Positions 1 through 5,465 of a stretch of 6,016 nucleotides of DNA are shown piece by piece (position 1 is the stretch's first letter; each line of letters begins with the position of its first letter). Source of the stretch: Nitrospirales bacterium (GTDB lineage: Bacteria; Nitrospirota; Nitrospiria; Nitrospirales; UBA8639); NCBI GenBank assembly GCA_029261305.1, contig JAJDBO010000354.1, forward strand, positions 1-6,016, given 5' to 3'. The notes under the pieces were generated by a model that searched no databases, was not told the DNA's origin, and saw only the letters and a list, made by a program, of their open reading frames with translations. Position numbers and translations under genes: made by a program.

Positions 1-461
1 CCGTAGTTTGAGGATTGAAACATGGGAATGAGGTGTTGGTCTGATAATATATCGAGCTGAGGCTTTCCAATCACTGGAATTAACGTTTTTCCCAACACCA
101 CGACCGCTTGTCGTTCTTTAAGAGACGTGAGTAACAAAATCCCTTGCTCTTTTTGCGCCGTACCTATTCGCCACTCTTCATACAACTTTTCAGAATAGTC
201 GCGAGCATGCGAAAACGGAGCCACCGACGGAATAGTCACCACGATCATTTCCACACCAGTGCGCGTTTCCAATTCCTTGCAGACCCCACGAATATGGGAC
301 TGCCATTCCTCATCAAGGATATCAGCAAAGTCACTCACATATCCTTGAGGAGTTGGGAAGGTGTGCTTTTTTTTTATTCCATATGCATACGGCGAGTCTG
401 CCCAACCCAAAGCTGGCATCAGAAGACATATCACCAAAAACGTAAAAGAGAGAGACTTCAT
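1..461 (-). CDS. TPM-domain exported protein, C-terminus outside window
   Basis: The gene begins with ATG at 461 and stays open to base 1, giving 153 codons; the stop lies beyond the left edge. Residues 1-21 form a Sec signal peptide: a Lys at position 2, a hydrophobic core, and a likely cleavage after GWA (19-21). From about residue 40 the protein reads as a TPM domain (YgcG/TPM_phosphatase family): GYVSDFADILDEEW (40-53), TGVEMIVVTIPSV (68-80), then YEEWRIG (94-100) and EQGILLLTS (105-113), matching the family pattern of a wG-G segment followed by DNGvLLl. The usual DNG is EQG here. TPM proteins are periplasmic or membrane-anchored; proposed roles include photosystem II repair and acid phosphatase activity, but most bacterial members have no known function. 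Whether a C-terminal membrane anchor or Gly-rich tail follows cannot be seen. The gene overlaps the upstream nucleotidyltransferase-fold gene by ATGA. A run of nine A bases falls at codons 29-32. Confidence 0.85.
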   Translation of the reverse strand, partial: MKSLSFTFLVICLLMPALGWADSPYAYGIKKKHTFPTPQGYVSDFADILDEEWQSHIRGVCKELETRTGVEMIVVTIPSVAPFSHARDYSEKLYEEWRIGTAQKEQGILLLTSLKERQAVVVLGKTLIPVIGKPQLDILSDQHLIPMFQSSNY

Positions 462-1237
462 GAGACCTCCTCTTTAAAGCGGCCTTCTTGATGAAGAGCG
501 TCAACTTTTTCAACAAGAACACTCAATGCCCCCAGATATCGATCGAATAGATTAGGAAAATCGTGTTTTCCTGGAGTACTTTGCCCTCGCTTGAGTAGCC
601 AGACTTCATGGAAGGCTTCAGGATCCATATTTAAGACAGAGGGCAAGCGATCTAAGATGGCATCAGGAGTTCCCTTCGCTGATTGTCCTAATAACCGATA
701 CAACCCTCGCACACAAGGAATTAACGTGGTCAGAGAAATTGGTAACAGGGCATGAATGCCTTCAGCATTCCCTTGGGATTCCACAAATTGTTGACGAACC
801 CTGAGCAGGTTACTTCGAATTTCTCGTTCGCATTCCTGACGAATATTCTGACCGTGGGTTTGAAGGTCAGGGAAAGGATCTTTGCCCGCCAACAAGAGGT
901 ATTGATCTCGTATTTCCAAAAACTCCAGAGGAAAGGTCTCAATGTATTGACCGAGTTCTTTTACCGTAAACATCAATGGCGTGACGATACGTTCCTTGGA
1001 CCACTGACGATTGAGCGTCGTGCAACGTTTCATGATGTCGAGGGTAAGATGCTCAAACACCATCAAGATATTAATATTCGATCGCCCTTCCAGGTAATCG
1101 CCGCGTGCTAAACTGCCATATAAAATCATGGCATTTACATCGTCCTTGAGTATTTTTTTTACATCACGAAGATAGGCATGGAGAGTGGCCTGAGCTTGTG
1201 GAGGCATGCTTGCCCATGTTGTTGGATATTCAGACAT
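458..1237 (-). CDS. Nucleotidyltransferase-fold protein lacking the catalytic Asp pair
   Basis: This 259-residue soluble protein has an N-terminal polymerase-beta-type nucleotidyltransferase (NTP_transf_2-like) core followed by a helical region. The signature is at residues 39-60: LYGSLARGD (39-47), then a short loop and SNINILMV (53-60). In active family members the second part reads SDxDLLV, and the two Asp residues bind the catalytic metals. Here both are Asn (54 and 56), each encoded by AAT, so nucleotide transfer is unlikely unless the metals are held another way. Residues about 135-250 are predicted mostly helical, as in the substrate-binding bundles of kanamycin nucleotidyltransferase-like proteins. 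Start at 1237 is the first ATG; only a weak AAAGG lies 12 bases upstream. A second ATG at residue 11 is possible and has no better site. The gene follows the monooxygenase by 35 bases and overlaps the TPM gene by four. Substrate and role are unknown; a binding or scaffold role is an inference. Confidence 0.8.
   Translation of the reverse strand: MSEYPTTWASMPPQAQATLHAYLRDVKKILKDDVNAMILYGSLARGDYLEGRSNINILMVFEHLTLDIMKRCTTLNRQWSKERIVTPLMFTVKELGQYIETFPLEFLEIRDQYLLLAGKDPFPDLQTHGQNIRQECEREIRSNLLRVRQQFVESQGNAEGIHALLPISLTTLIPCVRGLYRLLGQSAKGTPDAILDRLPSVLNMDPEAFHEVWLLKRGQSTPGKHDFPNLFDRYLGALSVLVEKVDALHQEGRFKEEVS
466..473 (-). promoter_or_regulatory. Strong Shine-Dalgarno site inside the upstream gene
   Basis: Read on the minus strand, AGAGGAGG is followed by TCTC and then the ATG of the TPM gene. 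It lies within the last codons of the nucleotidyltransferase-fold gene, whose TGA stop overlaps that ATG as ATGA. This is by far the best ribosome binding site on the minus strand of the window. It fixes the TPM start and supports translational coupling. Confidence 0.85.
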
Positions 1238-1272
1238 AACGCGTTCGAACCTTTATGCGACCTTGTATGAAA

Positions 1273-2547
1273 TTAGCGAGAAGCCATGTGAGTTGGGAAT
1301 TGATTGGCGCGAGGGTCCGGCAAGAATCCTACGGCTTGCAATCGATCAATCATGCCAAAGGGTGGGGTCTTTCGCAATCCGGCCGTCGCGGTCAAGACTT
1401 GGTATTGAAGGCGACGATTATGATCAATCGTGGAAAAAACTCGATTGCGAAGCCATGCCAAGAGCGGGTTAGCAGTATTCCAAAACAAGACTTCTTCATC
1501 AGCCAAACGCTGGAGCATTTCTACCTGAGGGCGTCGTTGCCTCTCAAAGACTTTGAGCGCCTCAGCCGAAAAATTATCCTGTGAGAAACAGTTTCCCAGG
1601 ACCTCGGCCAGAGCCACCGCATCGACCATAGCCTGCATTCGCCCTTGAGACGCATGTGGGTTCATCCCATGGGCCGCATCCCCAATCAGTACTGCTCCCT
1701 CCGCCACCCACGTTTTGGCCCGCGCACGACCAGTCCCCATATAAGCGGTTTGTTCCCACGATTCTAACCCGGAAATGGTTTGTTCCAGGGCCGGGTAGAT
1801 TGCCCGCCACTTCCGTTGCAAGGCTTCAGTGCCTTGTGCCTTGATGTCCTTCAAAGAATCCGAGGCAATCATATAAAAGAGATACACCTGGTGCTTGGCA
1901 GCAGGGAATACTCCGAGAATTTCTTTTTCTCCAAGAAAGTATTGAGACTCTTCGAGTTTTTCCGGACATGGTAATATCGAAACCAAATAGCTTTCTTTGT
2001 ATCGATGGAGTTGCGTGGCGATTTCAAGTTTTTCACGAACACGGGAAAATGGTCCATCGGCGCCCACTACAACTTTGGCCGAGATTCGCACAGATTTGCC
2101 TTGGGTCTGCGCTTCTACGCCGGTAACAGTCTCGCCCTCTTTTATCAATGAGGTAAAGGACGTGTCATACCACAACCCTTCCGGGTTTTTGGTTTCCAAC
2201 TCGGTCAACACGGTATGATGGACGGTATTTGGAAGAGTCACGAGGGCACGGTTATACGGCTGGGGTAAGAGATCATAATCAATAGTACAGAGACGGTTCC
2301 CTCCAATTTGGCGAAAATGAAAATGTCGGACAGGATTAACAGCCTCTTTGGGAAGCTTGTCGAGGAGATTGAGTTGATCAAGGATTTGTTGCCCATTGGG
2401 CTGAAGAATCTCTCCACGCAACCCAGTTGGCGGTCCCGGACTTTGTTCAAGAACTAAGGTTTTCAATCCTTTTTGGGCCAGCAATAAACCAAGGATTGCC
2501 CCACCACCCCCTGCCCCAACGATGACCACATCTGTTTGAATATCCAT
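1273..2547 (-). CDS. FAD-dependent monooxygenase, PHBH/UbiH-like
   Basis: At 424 residues this is the normal size for a single-component flavin monooxygenase of the p-hydroxybenzoate hydroxylase fold (FAD_binding_3/UbiH type). All three FAD fingerprints are present: the dinucleotide-binding GAGGGG with Gly 11, 13 and 16 and the ribose-binding Glu34; the DG motif GADGPFSRVR (162-171), which contacts FAD and NAD(P)H; and the GD motif, GDAAH at 289-293, with Asp309 closing the element. Arg44-Gly45-Glu46 followed by QPNG (49-52) is typical of the subgroup. Such enzymes hydroxylate or epoxidise aromatic, quinone or polyene substrates in the cytoplasm using NAD(P)H and oxygen; the substrate here cannot be told from sequence, and a geranylgeranyl-reductase-like or halogenase-like activity is not excluded. 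No membrane segment is seen. It opens a probable three-gene operon. Start at 2547 is set by the FAD motif, which begins only five residues later; upstream there is no clear Shine-Dalgarno sequence. Confidence 0.88.
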   Translation of the reverse strand: MDIQTDVVIVGAGGGGAILGLLLAQKGLKTLVLEQSPGPPTGLRGEILQPNGQQILDQLNLLDKLPKEAVNPVRHFHFRQIGGNRLCTIDYDLLPQPYNRALVTLPNTVHHTVLTELETKNPEGLWYDTSFTSLIKEGETVTGVEAQTQGKSVRISAKVVVGADGPFSRVREKLEIATQLHRYKESYLVSILPCPEKLEESQYFLGEKEILGVFPAAKHQVYLFYMIASDSLKDIKAQGTEALQRKWRAIYPALEQTISGLESWEQTAYMGTGRARAKTWVAEGAVLIGDAAHGMNPHASQGRMQAMVDAVALAEVLGNCFSQDNFSAEALKVFERQRRPQVEMLQRLADEEVLFWNTANPLLAWLRNRVFSTIDHNRRLQYQVLTATAGLRKTPPFGMIDRLQAVGFLPDPRANQFPTHMASR

Positions 2548-2570
2548 ACTTCGATTCTTTAGTGAATTTT

Positions 2571-2604
2571 GCTATGAATGCTATGATAGTTTGACACGAT
2601 CAAA
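2571..2604. promoter_or_regulatory. Repeat cluster upstream of the monooxygenase
   Basis: The 81-base gap between the 125-residue gene and the monooxygenase holds two direct copies of GCTATGA (2571-2577 and 2580-2586, nine bases apart) and an inverted repeat TTTGA-N5-TCAAA (2590-2604). These lie 24 to 57 bases before the monooxygenase start, where an operator would be expected. No convincing sigma-70 promoter pair is visible on the minus strand, and short AT-rich repeats like these can arise by chance. Confidence 0.2.
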
Positions 2605-2628
2605 TCGGTAAAGGTTTTGGTCAAGACC

Positions 2629-3006
2629 TTAGTCATTCTCAAATATATCTTGAAAATGATCCCCTGCTTCCTCCCACGCAGATGGATTAGTTTTTTGTAA
2701 CCAACCCTTGAGGAAAGCTTTCTGTTCAACGGTCAACATTTGCCTGATTTGGTGAGTTCGCCCCTGGAGTGGTTGGAGGAATCCAACATTCTTTACCGGA
2801 TCTAGAGTCGCGGTTCGAACATACACATTGGTATAAGCGGTTGGTAACTCATCTTCGCCATCGCCTTGAAGCCACACTGAAATATACTTATCCATATTTA
2901 ATCCAGAACTATCTAGGGCTGGATCAGTTTCATGGAAGAGATCATTCTCTGTTTGAGGTAATGGGTTGGCTTCGTGGGCTCGAAACAGGAAATTATGGTT
3001 CCACAT
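2629..3006 (-). CDS. Hypothetical protein, 125 residues
   Basis: I do not recognise this protein. It is small, acidic, free of Cys and has no signal peptide or membrane segment, so it is probably cytoplasmic. Residues 40-75 alternate hydrophobic and polar positions (for example YISVWLQ at 41-47 and TNVYVRTATL at 59-68) and suggest beta strands; residues 93-105 (VEQKAFLKGWLQK) and 110-123 look like amphipathic helices. The composition, with Trp, Tyr and charged residues in protein-like order, argues for a real gene, and it fills a gap of matching size on the same strand as its neighbours. Against it, the ATG at 3006 has no Shine-Dalgarno sequence. An in-frame stop lies about 27 bases upstream, so no earlier ATG exists; Met38 is an alternative start. 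The segment GRTHQIR (82-88) coincides with a motif of RluA pseudouridine synthases, but nothing else of that family is present. Confidence 0.5.
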   Translation of the reverse strand: MWNHNFLFRAHEANPLPQTENDLFHETDPALDSSGLNMDKYISVWLQGDGEDELPTAYTNVYVRTATLDPVKNVGFLQPLQGRTHQIRQMLTVEQKAFLKGWLQKTNPSAWEEAGDHFQDIFEND

Positions 3007-3271
3007 GGTTTGGACTATTTCATTCGTAGGTGGTTAATAAGTTTGAAGAAAGTGTACGAAGCATACTGTCAAGGACCTCACGCCAAAGTCAACTCTAGAG
3101 AAGGAGAAATTCTCAAAATTTCACCTACTGCTTGAAGATTAAAATTTCATCAATTGGTCCATTTTTCCTAATATAGATTTACTCATGCAGGTAGATTTTG
3201 GTACTGTTTCCCCATCCACATTGTTTATAACCTTAAACTAAAATATTTTCCCGCAAACTTGATGGTGCAAA

Positions 3272-3286
3272 AGAACCGTTGGTTCT
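3272..3286 (+). promoter_or_regulatory. Short inverted repeat in the lipoprotein leader
   Basis: AGAACC-GTT-GGTTCT is a perfect 6-bp inverted repeat with a 3-base centre, ending 35 bases before the lipoprotein start; a further GGTTC follows at 3289-3293. It could be a small hairpin in the 5' leader or an operator. It does not cover the ribosome binding site. Confidence 0.3.
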
Positions 3287-3305
3287 GTGGTTCATCCTAA
3301 GGAAG

Positions 3306-3311
3306 AAGGAG
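3306..3311 (+). promoter_or_regulatory. Ribosome binding site of the lipoprotein gene
   Basis: AAGGAG lies ten bases before the ATG at 3322, a slightly long but workable spacing, and within a purine-rich run from 3299. Together with the signal peptide that starts at that ATG, it settles the start. Confidence 0.7.
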
Positions 3312-3321
3312 TCAGACTCTT

Positions 3322-3930
3322 ATGAAAAGATTCATGCTACTCGGATTCATGGTGAGTGTCATAACACTGAGCGGATGTGCTGGGCACGGAGAAGTCATCC
3401 AACTACGCTTGAATGATACAATGAATTCCACTATGGAAAAGGCTGGGGGGAACCTTTCGGTTGCCGTATCGAGCTTTGAAGATCAAGGTCCTGCTTCCGC
3501 CCATCTTGGAACTCATATCTGTTTATTTGGAGGAAAGACCAATTTTGATCTGTTGGGTGGAAATCTTGGCACAGGAGTCTCAACTGCCTTTGTGAATTTT
3601 ATGGAAAGATCAGGATTTCAGGCGAACTCCGGATCTCCTGGCGCCCAAGATGTCCAAATTTCCGGAAAGGTGACAAAGTTTTTGGCCAATGCTACTGGGC
3701 AATTCCTCTCAACAGGCTTACAGGTTGAGACGGTGATGGAATTTGTCATTGCCAATGCATCAGACGGAAGTACGGTTCGGATGACGATCGGTGCCGGTGG
3801 AACAGATGATGTAATCTTTTTCGCTCCCGAAGACCTTGAAACCCTAGTTAATGAGGTTCTTCAAGAGGGGTTTGAAGAACTCATTGAAAAAACTGAGGTC
3901 AAAGGAAAAGCCTTACGAAGAAAAATATAA
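3322..3930 (+). CDS. YajG-like lipoprotein
   Basis: This is a 202-residue exported lipoprotein. The signal peptide has Lys-Arg at 2-3, a hydrophobic core, and the lipobox LSGC (16-19), so Cys19 is the lipidated residue. Ala at +2 does not match the inner-membrane retention signal of the Lol system, so an outer-membrane location facing the periplasm is expected. The mature part resembles the YajG family and related lipoproteins with a CsgG/TolB-N-like alpha/beta fold: VAVSSFEDQ (47-55) is the usual first strand plus F-D/E-D turn, followed by a conserved-looking LG (62-63), a GG turn (70-71), and the later strand VQISGKVTKFL (111-121). The C-terminal helix (about 170-193) is Glu-rich. Family members have no firmly established biochemical function. 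The gene stands alone: a long spacer precedes it and a strong stem follows. Family assignment rests on motif pattern and is moderately sure; the lipoprotein nature is clear. Confidence 0.85.
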   Translation: MKRFMLLGFMVSVITLSGCAGHGEVIQLRLNDTMNSTMEKAGGNLSVAVSSFEDQGPASAHLGTHICLFGGKTNFDLLGGNLGTGVSTAFVNFMERSGFQANSGSPGAQDVQISGKVTKFLANATGQFLSTGLQVETVMEFVIANASDGSTVRMTIGAGGTDDVIFFAPEDLETLVNEVLQEGFEELIEKTEVKGKALRRKI

Positions 3931-3975
3931 TTATGGTTCAACCACTTCTTGACCTTTGATTCTCTCTGCTCTCAA

Positions 3976-4006
3976 TGGGAAGGCCTCACGATGTGAGGCC
4001 TTCCCA
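3976..4006 (+). terminator. Perfect 14-bp stem, probable terminator
   Basis: TGGGAAGGCCTCAC pairs perfectly with its complement across the 3-base loop GAT, starting 46 bases after the lipoprotein stop. The stem is long and GC-rich, as in intrinsic terminators. However, the bases after it (AGATCTTTAAAGGG) contain no real U tract, and there is none on the other strand either. It may act as a weak or bidirectional terminator, as a 3' stabilising hairpin, or be a member of a dispersed palindromic repeat family. Confidence 0.6.
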
Positions 4007-4367
4007 AGATCTTTAAAGGGTGACCACATTTTTGAAAACCCTGGCCTCGATTCCATATCAATTTTCACCAATTTTATTCCTAAATTTCACATCCTATTTT
4101 TAGAACAAAGATGTATCCACTAGAAGCGTCTTAGTTTTTAATACATCTCGTTTACAACACAATTGTTGGTCCCCTCAGAGAATGACAGACCTTCGTTCTT
4201 CGCCTCCACAAAATTCCCCTCGGTACAGGAATGCACATATTACTTGCTTTTCCCTAAAGAAAAAGCTAAAAATACACCCTTCTACTTATAGTATTTCACT
4301 TTACGGAAAAGAACATGAGTTGACAGTCGTATAATTCTGACGCCGTCAATTTTTGAATACCTTTTTT
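4007..4367. other. AT-rich intergenic spacer before the response regulator
   Basis: About 360 bases without a convincing gene. The stretch is AT-rich with many T runs and is expected to hold the promoter of the response regulator. The only notable signals sit at its right end: a TATAAT hexamer (4330-4335), an odd-centred palindrome TGACG-C-CGTCA (4338-4348) and a U-rich leader (4350-4367). A 50-codon frame at 4182-4334 is present but unconvincing. No tRNA-like or riboswitch-like fold is recognised. Confidence 0.5.
4330..4348 (+). promoter_or_regulatory. Candidate -10 box with adjoining palindrome
   Basis: TATAAT at 4330-4335 is a perfect sigma-70 -10 hexamer and would start transcription near 4342, about 26 bases before the ATG at 4368. 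No -35 match lies 16-18 bases upstream; the TTGACA at 4320-4325 is only four bases away and cannot serve as its -35. The palindrome TGACG-C-CGTCA (4338-4348) would cover the start site, and together with TTGAC at 4320 forms a wider TTGAC...GTCAA inverted repeat around the -10 box. This arrangement suits a repressor site, or a promoter depending on an activator in place of a -35. Confidence 0.35.
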
Positions 4368-5357
4368 ATGGAATCTTCCCAACCTTCTCAACCAACTATC
4401 TTGATCGTGGAAGACGAGGAAGGACCTCGCGAATCGCTCAAAATGGTTCTCAGGCCCTACTTCAATCTCTATTCGGTGGATAATGCCGAAGTGGCATTGA
4501 ATCTTCTGAAAGAACAACCCATTGATTTAGTGACTCTTGATTTAAAACTCCCTGGCGAACAGGGTATGGAGCTGTTAGAAAAAATCAGGCATGAAGGTCG
4601 AAATACTGAAGTGGTGATCATCACCGGGTATGGAACGTTGGAATCTGCCGTCAGTGCCATTCAGCATGGGATTGCCGCCTATATCACCAAACCCTTTAAT
4701 ATCCCTGACCTCCTGGGCGTCATCCAGAAAACCCTTGATCGTCAGAAACAAATGAATTCGCTGAAAAGTTCTATGGAAGCCTTTAGCTCCTTGTTGGTTC
4801 CTCAAGGTGATCCTACCTCAATGACAGAAAAACTCGGAACACTCCTTGGCGCTAAAAACCCTGCATTGGCGAGTCATGGAAAACGAGTACACTATTACGT
4901 CACCTTACTCATAGAACATCTCGATATTGAAGCCTCCAGTAAGGAGGGTATTCAATTAGGTGCTCTCCTACATGATATTGGACAATTAGGTCTGCAAGAT
5001 CGACTGGCCTTAGGCACGACCGAACAAACTCAAGAGGAAAAGGAACTCCTCACCTGTCATCCAGTGATTGGAGAACGGATGCTTCAGTCAATGACGTTTC
5101 CAGAAGAAACCCGGGCCATCATTCGTTCACACCATGAACGATTTGACGGAACAGGGTTTCCCGACAATCTCCAAGAGGACGCCATTCCATTGGCCGCACG
5201 GATTGTCGCTATCGCCAATACCTTCGACAATTTGGTGTCGGGTGGGTTAGACAACCCTCCCATCACTGTTCCCGAAGCACGCGAACAAATTAGACGACAG
5301 GCGGGACATGCGCTTGACCCTAAACTCGCGGAGCTTTTTGCCAATATTGTCGGATAG
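4368..5357 (+). CDS. Response regulator with receiver and HD-GYP-like output domain
   Basis: The protein has 329 residues. Residues 10-125 form a receiver domain: acidic pocket Glu15-Asp16, phospho-acceptor Asp58 (LDLKLPG, 57-63), Thr86 (IITGYG) and Lys108 (ITKPF). After a helical linker, residues about 155-329 match an HD-GYP domain, which hydrolyses cyclic-di-GMP in the cytoplasm: His170 (HGKRV), HD at 202-203, His231 (HPVIG), HHE at 255-257, and DGTGFP (260-265), the GYP element with Phe for Tyr. Two conserved residues differ: the Lys of HDIGK is Gln206, and the Asp of the ADxFDAL motif, a metal ligand in characterised enzymes, is Asn284. Activity may therefore be reduced or replaced by sensing. 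I chose ATG 4368 because the receiver begins right after it; an upstream in-frame TTG at 4353 would add five residues. Neither has a Shine-Dalgarno sequence. The sensor gene 108 bases downstream is the likely partner. Confidence 0.88.
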   Translation: MESSQPSQPTILIVEDEEGPRESLKMVLRPYFNLYSVDNAEVALNLLKEQPIDLVTLDLKLPGEQGMELLEKIRHEGRNTEVVIITGYGTLESAVSAIQHGIAAYITKPFNIPDLLGVIQKTLDRQKQMNSLKSSMEAFSSLLVPQGDPTSMTEKLGTLLGAKNPALASHGKRVHYYVTLLIEHLDIEASSKEGIQLGALLHDIGQLGLQDRLALGTTEQTQEEKELLTCHPVIGERMLQSMTFPEETRAIIRSHHERFDGTGFPDNLQEDAIPLAARIVAIANTFDNLVSGGLDNPPITVPEAREQIRRQAGHALDPKLAELFANIVG

Positions 5358-5465
5358 TCTGCCAACAGAGCCTTGGTGTACTGGTTCATTGGGCACACAA
5401 CGAAGCTCCCTGGCTTTAAACAGCAACAGGCCCCTCTAGAATGAAAGCCTAGACAACTCTTCTCT

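Larger units (their letters stand above)
3007..3321. other. Divergent intergenic spacer
   Basis: These 315 bases separate the minus-strand block from the plus-strand lipoprotein gene and should contain promoters for both directions. They are AT-rich. A TATAAC hexamer at 3226-3231 could be a plus-strand -10 box about 90 bases before the lipoprotein start, but no good -35 accompanies it. A minus-strand TTGACA at 3067-3072 lacks a matching -10 box. The 9-mer AAAATTTCA occurs twice, 27 bases apart, between about 3115 and 3155. No open frame of protein-like composition and no RNA gene is apparent. Confidence 0.5.

Noticed and set aside
144..491. 115-residue plus-strand frame at the left end
   Set aside because: It is antisense to the TPM gene, whose signal peptide and domain motifs are clear.
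1574..1844. Gly- and Pro-rich frames on both strands within the monooxygenase gene
   Set aside because: They are out-of-frame readings of the FAD-binding region, which is intact in the main frame.
2743..2763. GRTHQIR segment suggesting an RluA-type pseudouridine synthase
   Set aside because: The protein is far too short and lacks the catalytic Asp motif and other family blocks; the match is probably chance.
2769..3029. 86-residue plus-strand frame opposite the hypothetical gene
   Set aside because: No domain or ribosome binding site is seen, and its composition looks like an antisense shadow; the minus-strand frame looks more protein-like and fits the gene order.
3106..3150. GAGAA-A-TTCTC inverted repeat and repeated AAAATTTCA in the divergent spacer
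   Set aside because: Very short and AT-rich; expected by chance in such sequence, with no positional link to a promoter.
4182..4334. A 50-codon open frame on the plus strand before the response regulator
   Set aside because: No Shine-Dalgarno sequence, no recognisable domain, and its end overlaps the promoter-like signals; composition follows the AT-rich spacer.
4320..4335. TTGACA and TATAAT as a classical promoter pair
   Set aside because: Only four bases separate them, far too few for a sigma-70 -35/-10 pair.
4353..4367. TTG start five codons upstream for the response regulator
   Set aside because: It adds only five residues, has no ribosome binding site, and the ATG at 4368 already precedes the complete receiver domain.
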